Notes under the pieces: model-generated
The model's input: the letters and a program-made list of their open reading frames with translations, nothing else
The model's database searches: none
What the model was told of the DNA's origin: nothing
NCBI RefSeq assembly: GCF_027942865.1
Contig: NC_134524.1
Span: forward strand, 3,012,536 to 3,076,535
Direction of reading: 5' to 3'
From: Odontesthes bonariensis
Taxonomy: Eukaryota > Chordata > Actinopteri > Atheriniformes > Atherinopsidae
DNA: 64,000 nt
Shown here: piece after piece, positions 43,401-57,000 of the stretch
How the letters are laid out: every line of letters begins with the position of its first letter
Numbering within the stretch: position 1 is the stretch's first letter
Translations under genes and position numbers: made by a program

Positions 43401-43497
43401 ACTGGAGGGCCTGGAGGGCCTGGAGGTCCTGGAGGGCCTGGAGGTCCTGGAGGGCCTGGAGGTCCTGGTGGGCCTGGAGGTCCTGGTGGGCCTGAGC
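43401..43497. repeat. 18-bp minisatellite
   Basis: About five copies of GGCCTGGAGGTCCTGGAG just upstream of the gltpd2-like gene and next to the solo inverted-repeat arm. Confidence 0.85.
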
Positions 43498-43499
43498 AG

Positions 43500-43796
43500 G
43501 CAGTGATACGAAGGGAGAGAAAATAGGGCCAAGAGATTGTGAGGTCTGACTTTCTCCTGGAGAACCATTTTGTGATGCAAATGTATTACTCTGTTGAACG
43601 CATATTGTTTTGAGAAGCAAAACGCTTTATTTTTTAAACCCCAGCCAACTAGCCGGACTACCTTCATCAACACCAAAACGAGGCTGGAACTCTGCTCACA
43701 GGACGCAGCAGGGGGTAAGAAGATGTTCAGAAATGATGCTGCTGATATGGGATGTCATACAGCTTCATGTCAAAAGAGGCGAACTGTCCCTTTAAG
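43500..43796 (+). mobile_element. Single arm of the TTAA inverted-repeat family
   Basis: Nearly identical to 56300-56586: both contain CAACTAGCCGGACTACCTTC and end GCGAACTGTCCCTTTAA. The other arm is absent. It lies between fbxo41 and the gltpd2-like gene. Confidence 0.8.
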
Positions 43797-44042
43797 TTCC
43801 TGAACGAGCATGTTGGAAGAGGAAATGAAAAAGCAGTTTGGATAATTTATTATTCATTTTATTCAAATATGCTGATAAATAAATATTCTGAAAATGTAAA
43901 AAGCATTTTAATTTGTTTTATTATTCAACCTCCGTCTGTCATCACTGCAGAGATGAAGCTCTGTTTCTGGGGCACAGCGCCCCCAACCTGTCCGGGTGTG
44001 TAACTGAGCAACAAAAACGACACAAAAGTGATGACAAAGTGA

Positions 44043-44048
44043 TTTATT
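44043..44048 (-). promoter_or_regulatory. Probable poly(A) signal of fbxo41
   Basis: AATAAA on the minus strand about 940 bases after the fbxo41 stop. The stretch 44049-44987 has no gene on either strand and fits a 3' UTR. Its short direct repeat at 44440-44500 (AAGTGGTCAGATTTTACCCT, two copies) is local. Confidence 0.45.
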
Positions 44049-44987
44049 GGTGGTAAAATGACACATCAGCACATCTGCAAACCTAACTCACACATCGATG
44101 TGTTCAATGCGCCTCGCCCTCCTTGTGCAAAAAGAATTTGTGCATACGTGTTCTTGTGCTTATCTTTGAGGTAAAACTAAAGGTTTGATCAAATCTAAGG
44201 GAAGAGCAAAGGTTTTCCAACACTTTGGATCAGGATTCATGGCTTTTCAGGCAGGATTTGGGTTTTCTGTTGGTTGGAAAGTGCAAAGGTGAAAATAAAG
44301 CTGTTAAATAGTGGAAAAAGGGGCTTTTTGGGTTAAAATTCAGAGTTTCTGAGAGTTTTACGGGGAAGGGTTGCAGGAGTCTGCAGGATAAACTACTTCG
44401 GTGTGGAAGGAGAAGGAGCTGTGACACATTACGGGAATAAGAAGTGGTCAGATTTTACCCTGAAAGGTTCATAAAGTGGTCAGATTTTACCCTGAAAGGT
44501 TCATAAAGTCTCATTTGTTCAGTCCAAAGCAGTCGAGCGTCTGAAAGGTCACAGAGTTGGTTTGAAAGGTGTCGTGAGGACGATCAGGGAGTAAATCAGA
44601 GCCCTGTTTGATGGTATGAGGCAGTGGATTCAGCAGTTATTCAGACAGAGCTGAGCTTTTTCCTTCTTATTCTGTTTAAACCATCATCCCAGCTCATTTC
44701 AGCCCGGATCCATGAGTCGTGTTTCACTGACTCCACCCCTGATCACCTCCGGAGTCGTTTTCCATGATTCTCTTCAACGTTTGTCTGTAAAAACGCTGAA
44801 ATGAGCTGGTTTCTGCTTCCAGGAACCCTGAAGCCTGAGCCCTGCACCCACATGCAGTGATTTATCAAAACGCTGTTTTCTGCTGTGTCTGTCGTCACGT
44901 TCTCTGAAGGCTCGGCACGGACTCGGACTTCAGCCTCGACCGCGTTGGAACTTTGATTCGGAGGTGAAGACCGTTTCAGGTGAAGTT

Positions 44988-45050
44988 TCAGGAGAATCCT
45001 TCAGCTCGGACCTGCAGGACGTCGCTGAGCTCCGGATGAGTCTGAAGAAC
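44988..45050 (-). CDS. fbxo41: fbxo41 last exon (C-terminus and stop)
   Basis: Acceptor GTGGTCTGCAG, 20 codons VLQTHPELSDVLQVRAEGFS and TGA at 44990-44988. It matches the family's C-terminal pattern in length and in the LxxxPxxSxxLxxxxEG spacing. It is 2.8 kb from exon 14, across the intron holding the hAT element. Confidence 0.85.
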   Translation of the reverse strand, partial: VLQTHPELSDVLQVRAEGFS

Positions 45051-48000
45051 CTGCAGACCACACAGAACACGTTAAAAAACGCTTCGATTTAAACACGGTT
45101 TTATGTGGCTTTAACCTTCTGGGGTCCAGAGAATTATTTACGTTTATTTTTCACCTTAAAAACGGTTTATTTTGCACGTTTGGTGTCATTTTTCAACCTC
45201 GCACGTGTGACTTTACTGGTATTTTTTAAACACTTTGGGCCTAAAAATCACACAAAAAGCATCAAATCCGAGAAGGAAACATTTATTTACTGTGAAAACC
45301 GCAGCGATAAACATGAAAAACATGAAAAACATGAAAAACATGGCGTATTTCCATAAACCGGGTTTCATCTGGCCTGCCAACACGACTCTGCGTCTCACTG
45401 CTGCGACACTTTAAATCCTTCAGATGATGATCGACTCCAGAGGCTTAAATGGGACAAAATGTCACCTGGAAATGTCAGCTGATGCTCTTTAAGAACAAAC
45501 CCTGGAAAAATATCAGCGCTTCCTGTTGGTTCCTGTTTTTTCTCTCAGAGCAAAGAAAACGTGATTTATCCTGTGTAAACCAAACAGAGTGAAGTTATAA
45601 AGCCTCAGATCCAGAGGTGGGTAGTAACGAGTTACATTAACGTAAGTTTTTGAAAACATTATACTTCCAGGAGTAGTTTTAAATCTCTATACTTTTTACT
45701 TTTCCTTGAGTAGATGTGTGCAGCAGAAACTGTCCTCTTACTCCGCTACATTAGGCTACAATGAGCTGGTTACTTTTCTTCTTACCTCTTTGGTATTCTA
45801 CGCCTCATTTTAATGTTTTATCCTGACAGAGAGAGAGACTTCCACCAAAGGCTCTACCACCTGACTGTGTTCCACCAATCAGACGCAGCCGTGCAGTCTG
45901 GTCACGTGACCGTACTCGATCTCAGCGGCGGGACGGGTTAGCTTTAGCATTAGCAGTCGTAGCAAACAAAGAAAGAAACAGATGAAAAATGTCAGAACCA
46001 ACGGTGGGAAATGAAGACGCAGACGAGGCCTCATACTGAAAGCATGTTTACCTTACAAAGAGTGAGAAACAGCAGCTACATTATGTGTCTTCTGTGGCAA
46101 CCAAAACAAACGCACATTTCAGCAGAAACTCAACATCTAACTTGAGGAAACATGTAGCGCTAAGTTTCCTAAACTCGTTTTTCCCCCCATGGATAGGTGA
46201 ATGTTTGTTTTTTAGGTTACATATGGGTTACATATGTTTTAAACATTTCCTAAGTCTCTTTTATTTTTTAAATCTAAACTTATGACCCACCCTTTTTAGA
46301 CTGGCGTTCTCTGATTAGGACCACTATGCATCACTTCTATCCGCTTTTTTTTCAATTATCTTAATTTTATACAAATTTTATTCAATTCATTTTATTGCAC
46401 TTGTGGAAGGCTTTTAATGCCCTGCAGCACTTTTAGCACTTTTAACATTTCTGAATCATGTTTTATGTATTGTTTTTTTTTATTCTGTTGGAAAGCACTT
46501 TGAGTACCAGTTGGATATTGTAAAGGGCTATATAAATAACGTTTGATTGATTGATTGATTTTATTTTTTATTGAAGTTCTTGAATTTACCTGGATTATTT
46601 TAATTTAAGCTTTTTTTTGTAATTAATTCATTTTAATTCATTTTATCAATTGGATGAACTCTAATTTGCCTAAAGATGATTATTTAGTATGTTTGTCTGT
46701 CTGATTGAATGCTTGTGTTAACAAATAAATCAGACGTTACTCAACAGTTACTCAGGACTTGAGTAGTTTTTTCACCAAAAGTACTTTTTTACTCTTACTC
46801 AAGTAATTATTTGGATGACTACTTTTTACTTTTACTTGAGACATGTATTTCTGAAGTAACAGTACTTTTACTTGAGTACTTTTTTGGCTGCTCTACCCAC
46901 CTCTGGTCTAAACTAAGTGATTACATGAAAAACTGGGACATTAATGCTGGTTTCTATGCGTTGACTGATTCTGATTTTATAGAACTGTGACTGACAGAAG
47001 TGCTAAAAAAACTCTTGATCACCGCAGCTTGAAGCCATTTTAGGTTCAGTTCTTGTGTTTTAAGCTAACTTTGAGCTCACATCAGTGTTTTAAACTCATG
47101 AAGGATTTAAGTCTTTTTGTGCTGAGGTTGATTTTTCTTTAATGACACTTTTTCAGCTCGATGGCAGAAATACTTTTAAAACCTGGAAGTTTCGCCTAAA
47201 TCCTTTACTTATCAGCCTCTAAAGAAACTAGAAAGATTAAATAAATATAAAAAACTTCAGATTTTCAGGAGATTGGAGAAAATTCTTCTCCTCGTCCGTA
47301 TGAGCACAGGAACTTTGGACGTATCGTAGTTAAAAATAGTAAAAAAATATTAGAGCAGCACCTGTTTTTGTGTTACATGTTTTCGGATAGTTTGGTGTAA
47401 ACATATCAGTATTATTAGGTTTTTATACGAATTTGGTTTTTTTTGTGCTACTTTTGTCTTTTAACGTTATCATCTTATGGTAACGTTTGTTTCTATTTTT
47501 TAATTAGTTTTTAATGGTTTTGCTAACATCAGTGCTAATATTGGCTTTATGAAGCTAATGTTAGCTTTGATTCGTTACTGATGTTATTTTTTAAGCTAAG
47601 CATAGAAATCTTTTTATATTCACATTTTTATGAAGCTAATCTTATTTTATACAGGTGTTATTTCCAATGTTGGGGGCATTTTTTGTTTGTTAGCTTTTTT
47701 TAGGCTAATGTTTTCTTTTATGTCACTTTCTGATGTTAGTTAATAGTTTAGGTTGCGTGTGGTTAAAGTTAAACAGCACAGGTGACTCTTCTGCAGTAAT
47801 CCAGGTGTCTAATTTAACAGCCAATCACAGGGCAGTACAAACCAGGTGTGGCAGACGGTATAACACACCTTCAGCGTGCTGAGAATCTCTCTGAACAGGT
47901 GTTGAGCCTCCTGAGTATCCGGTTCTTCGAAGTAATCCTTCGCTGACACCTCAACCACAATGGACCTGATGTTCTCACACACACCTGCACAGGTGGAAGG

Positions 48001-51000
48001 AGGAGGAAGAATAATCACATCCAGGTGACAGAGGAGCATTTTTAAAGTCTGATTCAACACAAAGCAGGAGGCTGTGAGTCTCACTGTGGAAGTGCAGGAT
48101 GGCCTGACCGCTGACCGGCGTGTGCGTCAGGATCAGCGTCTGCAGGCTCTTCAGTCCAGCTTTGCACAGCTCCGTCGCCACCTGCAGGCTGAGGTCAGTA
48201 ATGCGCTCCAACTCCAGCACCTGCAGGTCAGCGCAGCTTCGCACTGAAAACACACAACCAGCATAATCAGGAACATTTTTAAAAACTTCCCTCTGTCACC
48301 ATTTCTACGCCAAACTTTATTAGATTTAAGAAAATTATATTAAAGTTTAATTATTTCTCAGTGTTCAGTTCTTTAATTTTTTCCCCACCGAACGGGGCAT
48401 TAGGAGAGGACACGTTTTAACTCTTTGCAGATTTATTTAAACTTTTTCAGTTGTCCACAAATAGAAGGTTATAAACCTGTGGAACAGAAAGGTTTATAGT
48501 GTAAAAGCAGTACTGATAGCCATGTACATAATATGTCATCAAATTTGAATAATGTAAATATACATATAAATATAAGTATACACACAATATGTCCATGCTC
48601 TACACTATTAGAGTTTAGTTTTATAAATAATATAATTAACGAGTGACTAAGCAAAGCACAAGTTTTTTACCACAGCAATGCAACAACTTCACACATAAAT
48701 ACTGCACATTAAACGCTGCATTTTCCACACACAAGCCACATTAATTAAACTGTGTCAATGTAGTTTTTTAAATTGCAACGTCAAGCACATCAAACCAGTA
48801 CCAACAAAGCAATTAACTACATTACCCAGCCTGCAGTGCGAGCGGGAAAGCAGCCAATCATGAGAAACTACACCGTAGAACAGGAAGTGGACTCGCGACA
48901 GTAAAAGTGCTACAACTCAAACATTGGAATATATTTACGGACATTACAAGCAATATTAAAACCCCAAACCACAAACAATGCCTGTCAGCGTGACTAAAGT
49001 AAGCCAACAAGCATATGAACCGTGCATACACAGCGGCAGCACCAACAAGCAAATTTAACCCGCAGCTCAATGAATGGAACCAGCAACTTACCGGTGGCGT
49101 ATCTCTCCTAACGAGACGACATCTCAAACTTAGTGATCGCTCCCGTTTATAGCCCGTGCTCATTCAACAGTGGATTCTGTCATGCTGCTTTGGGATTTAA
49201 TTGGTTCATGCTTCAGTATTTCAGGTGAGTGAACCTCCCACTTATTCACCTGCATTTAATTGCTATGACGCACCCGTGATGCAGTGAGCGCAACACTCAG
49301 GCACTAACTTTAGACCGATGTCATGACAGGAAACACTGGTAGAAAATGTCCAAATATGTCCTGTATCGCCAATTTATTCACAAATATAGATATTTTTACC
49401 ACATTGCTCACTTCTTCTGTCAATAGTTATAATTAATCAATTGGTTGTAATAAAAAAGGGCAGACAAATGTCGATAAATGTAAGTTTTCACTCACTGAGA
49501 GCGACCAATCCCTGAGTACTGCAGCCAGCCCCGCCCACACTGAGTGAGCGGAGGTGTGGCCAGCATCGACCAATCGTCTGCAAGCAGCGGTTACCGAATC
49601 GAGTCGGCTGTTGGCTGAAACAAGGAAAAAGGGAGATTAATGGTTAAAAGATTGACTTTTAATTAACCTAATTTATTTGGTATTTATAATACAATACATT
49701 AAAAACATAATGAGGTAAAATATCAATTCTTCAGTTAATACGTAAGATAAATGTAAAAGAAAAGCAAAATATATTTATTAATGAGACTCATTCAGATGGA
49801 ACAGATTCAGGTGCTTTCTGAGGATTATGGGGACGTCTAAAGAACAACATTCCCTCACAGCCTTTTTCTCTGGTTAGAATCGCACCATAAACAGGAAGTG
49901 ATGTAATAACTTTAAGAATAGTCAACATCTCATGATAATTCCTCCATTTCTCATTGGTTTAATGAACTGTCGTTCCATTCTTCTGTGTTTTGTCACAGGT
50001 TTTTATAAGGAAGTGTAAATCTGAGCCAGTCATCTCACATCTGGCTTCCCATGACGGTTCCCGTCTTGTTGGGAAAGCAGATACTCATAATTTCACACCT
50101 AAACGTCCCTACAAACTACAATTTTCCAAAGTTTCTGTGATGAAGACACAAACTAACAACAACAAGGTTCCTGTAGCATGAAAACATGGAAACCCCTGAA
50201 ACTGTCCTACATGAACTAAATTTAGTCTCGGATCCTTTGGTGTAAACACAGCATTAGTTCATGAATATTTAAAAGCCTTCGATCCTTAGAAAATCCTTTC
50301 ATTGTGGTCAATGAGGACCCCCCGGAGGACCCCCCCCCCTGGATCCTAATAAAGTTAAAAAGTATTCATGTTGGCTGCGAGGTGTGTCTGTACTGACCAG
50401 GGATGAGCTGGGGCCACCTGCAGGCTGCTGATGCTCCTGCAGCCTGCACCCAGGGCCCAGAGAACCTCATGGCCCAGAGGATCTGAAGAACTCCTGCAGG
50501 TGAACAGACAGACAGGTGAACAGACAGACAGGTGAACAGACAGACAGGTGAACAGACAGAAAGGTAAACAGACAGACAGGTGAACAGACAGACAGGTAAA
50601 CAGACAGACAGGTGAACAGACAGACAGGTGAACAGACAGAAAGGTAAACAGACAGACAGGTGAACAGACAGACAGGTGAACAGACAGACATGTGAACAGA
50701 CAGAAAGGTAAACAGACAGACAGGTAAACAGACAGACAGGTAAACAGACAGACAGGTGAACAGACAGACAGGTGAACAGACAGAAAGGTAAACAGACAGA
50801 AAGGTAAACAGACAGACAGGTGAACAGACAGACATGTGAACAGACAGAAAGGTAAACAGACAGACAGGTGAACAGACAGAAAGGTAAACAGACAGAAAGG
50901 TAAACAGACAGACAGGTGAACAGACAGAAAGGTAAACAGACAGAAAGGTAAACAGACAGACAGGTGAACAGACAGAAAGGTAAACAGACAGAAAGGTAAA

Positions 51001-54000
51001 CAGACAGACAGGTAAACAGACAGAAAGGTAAACAGACAGACAGACAGGTAAACAGACAGAAAGGTAAACAGACAGACAGGTGAACAGACAGAAAGGTAAA
51101 CAGACAGACAGACAGACAGGTAAACAGACAGAAAGGTAAACAGACAGAAAGGTAAACAGACAGACAGGTAAACAGACAGACAGGTAAACAGACAGAAAGG
51201 TAAACAGACAGACAGGTAAACAGACAGACAGAAAGGTAAACAGAGACAGGTGAACAGACAGACAGGTAAACAGACAGACAGGTAAACAGACAGACAGGTA
51301 AACAGACAGAAAGGTAAACAGACAGACAGGTGAACAGACAGACAGGTGAACAGACAGACAAGTAAACAGACAGACAGGTAAACAGACAGACAGAAAGACA
51401 GACAGACAGGTGAACAGACAGAAAGGTAAACAGACAGACAGACAGACAGGTAAACAGACAGAAAGGTAAACAGACAGAAAGGTAAACAGACAGACAGGTA
51501 AACAGACAGACAGGTAAACAGACAGAAAGGTAAACAGACAGACAGGTAAACAGACAGACAGAAAGGTAAACAGAGACAGGTGAACAGACAGACAGGTAAA
51601 CAGACAGACAGGTAAACAGACAGAAAGGTAAACAGACAGACAGACAGGTAAACAGACAGAAAGGTAAACAGACAGAAAGGTAAACAGACAGACAGGTGAA
51701 CAGACAGAAAGGTAAACAGACAGACAGACAGACAGGTAAACAGACAGAAAGGTAAACAGACAGAAAGGTAAACAGACAGACAGGTAAACAGACAGACAGG
51801 TAAACAGACAGACAGGTGAACAGACAGACAGGTAAACAGACAGACAGAAAGACAGACAGACAGGTGAACAGACAGACAGGTGGGGTCTCACCTGTATGTG
51901 AGTGCCTGCAGGTTCCTGCAGTAGCAGCTGGCCAACCACAGCGTCCTGTCGGTGAGGATGTGGGGGCACTGGGAGACGGACAGGTGGAGCAGACTGCCCC
52001 CTGCTGACCTCAGCAGCGCCTCCATCCCCGGCTCCACGCAGCCCCTGAGAGACACACAGGTCAACTACAACACCCACAATGCAACACCTGGGCAGCTCTC
52101 TGCTCCACTAACTTGTTAAGTTTAGTTTTTTTCTGCTCGTTTTGATGGTTTTCAGAAGTTTGCTCCGACCAATCACACGACATCTGGACTCTCTCTGGAA
52201 CTGGATGCTGTTGCCATGGCAGCGTGCACATTTTTATTTCAGGAAGATAAGGAAAGCTTTCCATTTCCTCAGAGCGAGCTTCACTGAGCGTTAATCCCCC
52301 AGAGCTGCATGTGTGTGTTTATTTTACTGCTTTTGTGGGGACACAAACAGTTCAAACAGTCTCACTGTGGGGACTTAGCCTCCTTATGGGGACACTAACA
52401 GTTCAAACAGTCTCGCTGTGGGGACTTAGCCTCCTTATGGGGACACAAATAGTTCAAACAGTCTCACTGTGGGGACTTATCCTCCTTATGGGGACACAAA
52501 CAGTTCAAACAGTCTCACTGTGGGGACTTAGCCTCCTTATGGGGACACAAATAGTTCAAACAGTCTCACTGTGGGGACTTATCCTCCTTATGGGGACACA
52601 AACAGTCTCGCTGTGGGGACTTATTCTCCTTATGGGGACACAAACAGTTCAAACAGTCTCACTGTGGGGACTTAGCCTCCTTATGGGGACACAAATAGTT
52701 CAAACAGTCTCACTGTGGGGACTTATCCTCCTTATGGGGACACAAACAGTCTCGCTGTGGGGACTTAGCCTCCTTATGGGGACACAAACAGTTCAAACAG
52801 TCTCGCTGTGGGGACTTATTCTCCTTATGGGGACACAAACAGTCTCGCTGTGGGGACTTAGCCTCCTTATGGGGACACAAACAGTTCAAACAGTCTCGCT
52901 GTGGGGACTTAGCCTCCTTATGGGGACACAAACAGTTCAAACAGTCTCACTGTGGGGACTTAGCCTCTCTATGGGGACACAAACAGTTCAAACAGTCTCA
53001 CTGTGGGGACTTAGCCTCCTTATGGGGACACAAAACCGGTCCCCCGATACTGGAAGGTAACAGTTTGAGGTCTAAAATCCCCTTTGTGAGGACTTTCTGG
53101 CAGCTCAGGGTTGGAATCCCTTTGAGGAACGTCAGCAACAGTCCTAATAAATATAGTAAGGTGAACATCTGTGTGTGTTACCGTGTGTTTTTGTGGTAAT
53201 CCTCCCGCGTCTCATTAGCACGACGGCTTCGAGGCTTCAGGCTGCTGAGAACCAAAGACTGAGTTTGGGTGCACCACTGGGACAGAGTGGTCAGGAACTA
53301 CACCCCAAGCACAGAAACACAGAAAACATTTAGAGAAAGAACAGTTCACACTCCATAACTCCAGGGGGAGCTTCTCCTCCTGAGAAGCATCTGACTAAAG
53401 CGTAACCATGATGTTTGTAGTAAAACCCGTTGGTACGTCTGATTCCAACACAACTCGGACAGTTAAAGGTTCAGACTCGTGTCCTTTTAGTGTTGGAACA
53501 GCCTCCACGTTCAGCTTTAGCCTCTCTGAACAGCCTTCCTGGTTCCTGTTCATAAAGCTGTCGTCTGTGAAGTGAAGCGAACGAATCTAAACCTTTTCCC
53601 GGCTGGGAAAACAAACTGATCCAAGTTTCTGAGTCCATATGGAAGCTGAAAAGGGTCAAATTACCCTCACAGCCAAAAACAAAGTAGCTGCTCTGGTTCA
53701 TATCAGTGGATCCCTGTTTCCACCTTTGTTTTTAAGATGCTTGCGGTGGATAACGTGCACGCTCTTGCTCTTACTGACATGCACAAACTAAATGGAAATC
53801 CTGCCTTTTACTCACTGTGACGATTGAAAAGTTGCAGAAGAAAGTCTGAAAGACGACTGGATAAAACAGCATTAAAAATACTAAAATATCTTTTTATTTT
53901 TTAGCTTTGGGGGACATTTAAGGTGATAATACATCATTTTAACACTCCGGATGAGCCAGAAAAGCATCAAAAAGCATGACGTGGGCCCTTAAACTGAGCA

Positions 54001-57000
54001 CATGTGGTTGTAATCATTGTAAATATACGGACGTAGATATAAATATTAGCATTTCTACTGGAATCAGCCTTTTATTTTCAGCCTTTTTGACAGTTTGTTC
54101 TGCTAAGAAAGTCACCTGTTACTGCTGCTACCTGCCTGCAGAGGGCAGCACTGCTGTTAAAACCTTTATTTTTACTGGTTTAAATGTTCTTTCTGTCTGT
54201 AGTACTTATAATTTGTAGTACTTATAAATACACCTGGTTATTTCTACAACTTCCTGTTAATAATTCTGAGCTGAGCTGAGTGACTGCTGAATGTTTGATG
54301 ATGTTTAACGAAGAAGATGGAAGCTCGTCTACCTCTGTCGACACTCTCGCGTTCTCCAGTCGGAGGCGTGTCCACACCGCAGGATGCCTGGCAACGAACC
54401 GCCAATCAGAGCACACCTCGGCCGCACGCAGCAGTGAGCGCACGTCCAAATATGGGAAGACGCAGAAAAGCCCCGCCCTCAATCTCAAGGTGTCTGCCCC
54501 CAGATGCCGGTCGCCATAGCGATGGGAGGGGGTGGAGCGGATGGAGGAGGGGGCATCTGAACGGGGCAGGAGAGAAAAAGGAGTAAAAGAGGCGGAGCTT
54601 CTGTTGTCATGGAAACAGGAAGTGTGACAGGCAGGTGAAGATAGAGAGAAGTGTGTCACCTGATCCAGGTGTGTGCGTCCTGGCAAAGAGGAGGCCTCTC
54701 CACATACCATCCTCTTCCTCCTCTTCCTCTTCCTCTTCCTCCTCCTCCTCCTCTTCCTCGGTGCTGTGGTGACGAAGGTTTCTTTTGCTCCAGGTTCTCC
54801 CCCATCCCTCCTCCCCGACCCTGCAGAAAGAGGCAAAGAAAGATCCTTTCATGGAGTAAATAATCGTCCCTTTAACCACGAAAGTATCAAAACGAGCAAC
54901 AAGATCAACTTAAAGAACAGCTTCGGTCAAACTTTCTCTCCAATCCACCAAGAAACCTTTTTGACAAAGTTATTCATATAATCTATTTACATAATTCCAA
55001 AATGGCGCCGCCATCTGTTATGATGTGTAACCACGGCAACAAGAAGGTTGCTAACCTGTTGGAGCAGCTAACTAAGCTTTATAAATCCCAATAAATGGCT
55101 GGAAAAAGACCCCAAAGTTGAAGAGGAGGCGTCTAGGATGCAGAGCAGGAACAAAATGGTGGGTAAAATGGACGAGCTTGGAGCCCTGATGAGGACACAG
55201 CAGGAATATCAGGCAGAGACCTGGCTGCAGGAACAGCTCTGACAGCTCTCTGCTCAGCTTTAAGACTATCCGGGCAGACAGAGACTGCAGACAGAGCGGT
55301 AACAGGAAAGGAGGAGGATCACAGAGCTGGTTAACAGCAGATGCTGTAATCCTGGACGTCTCTCTGCACCCCAGCACATCTTTAAAAATAATTAAATAGG
55401 TTCCCTTCAGGAATTAGTGAAACAGATTTAATTTAATTAACAGTTTGGTGCAGGAGGGTTTGGGTTTCGTCCACAACAAAAGTCAACGCGCTGCTAAACG
55501 AGTCAGAAGGTTCACAAACTTCTCTTCCCTCATCGTCAGATTACGTACCAGACCCTCTCCCTCCGCCCGTCTCCGCCTCTCTCACGCCAAAGCGAGGGCG
55601 GAGCATAGTGCGGTGGATGGAGGAAGGCAGCTCCGCCCTCACAGTCCCACCCTCCTGATCCCAGAGACATGGTCCTCATCCGTCCCGTCAGGCCGCTGGA
55701 AGAGACAAATGGAGAGGAGCCATCAGGGGGGAGGGGGAGGGTGGGGGGGGGTGTTCAGGTTCTGCTGGAAAAGGTGTGATGTGTTCAGGTACCCGTAGTG
55801 GCTGTACGGCTGCTCCCCCAGCCTGTAGGAGCCTGAGACGCTGTAACTCCTCTGCAGGCCATGTGGACAGAAAGAAGAAGCCATTAGACGTTCAAATCTC
55901 ACTCCATGACCCACTAATTCACTTAAAGGGATAGTTCGCCTCTTTTGACATGAAGCTGTATGACATCCCATATCAGCAACATCATTTATGAACATCTTCT
56001 TACCCCCTGCTGCGTCCTGTGAGCAGAGTTCCAGCCTCGTTTTGGTGTTGATGAAGGTAGTCCGGCTAGTTGGCTGGGGTTTAAAAAATAAAGCGTTTTG
56101 CTTCTCAAAACAATATGCGTTCAACAGAGTAATACATTTGCATCACAAAATCCTCCCTCCAGAAAAAGTCAGAGCTCACATCGCTTGGCCCTATTTTCTC
56201 TCTCCCTTTGTATCACTGCCTGCTGTGTAAACTTTGCAGACCGAGCAGCAAACAACGTAACAGGTGTGGCTGTCGCAAGGTGGCTGTACGCATCGATATG
56301 AAGGGAGGCAAAAATAGGGCCAAGCGATGTGAGGTCTGACTTTTTCTGGAGGGAGGATTTTGTGATGCAAATGTATTACTCTGTTGAACGCATATTGTTT
56401 TGAGAAGCAAAACGCTTTATTTTTTAAACCCCAGCCAACTAGCCGGACTACCTTCATCAACACCAAAACGAGGCTGGAACTCTGCTCACAGGACGCAGCA
56501 GGGGGTAAGAAGATGTTCAGAAATGATGTTGCTGATATGGGATGTCATACAGCTTCATGTCAAAAGAGGCGAACTGTCCCTTTAAATTGCTACGGTGTTC
56601 GTATCCCACCCTGTTCCCGATGCTTCCCTGCATCTTATCGGCGATGATGTCATCCGTGCTGCCGTCCAGACTGCGTCCACCTCGTCCGGGCTCAGGCGAG
56701 TACGGCTCAGACGCTGCGTACGGGTCGGCGTACGCGTACCTGTCGCCGAACAGGAAGTGGTTGTGGCTCAGCAGCAGCAGCTGCCTCTCAGCGCGGTCGG
56801 CTCGCTCCAGCAGCGTCTCTATGAACACCTGAAACAGGAAGCAGCGTCTCCATGAACGCCTGAAACAGGAAGCAGCGTCTCCATGAACACCTGAAACAGG
56901 AAGCAGCGTCTCTATGAACGCCTGAAACAGGAAGCAGCGTCTCCATGAACGCCTGAAACAGGAAGCAGCGTGTCCATGAACGCCTGAAACAGGAAGCAGC

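Noticed and set aside
43383-43676. Collagen-like or Trp-rich frames over the GGCCTGGAGGTCC repeat
   Set aside because: Only about 95 bases of 18-bp minisatellite plus transposon arm.
50366-52077. Very long minus-strand open frames of CLPVCLFTCLSV repeats
   Set aside because: They are the 16-bp array read in stop-free phases, inside an fbxo41 intron.
52311-53060. Plus-strand 249-codon frame (VQTVSLWGLSLLMGTQ repeats)
   Set aside because: 51/42-bp array in an intron of the opposite-strand gene.
54222-54836. 204-codon single frame including the F-box
   Set aside because: Only 54556-54333 is the exon; upstream and downstream parts are intron, as shown by splice sites and phase.
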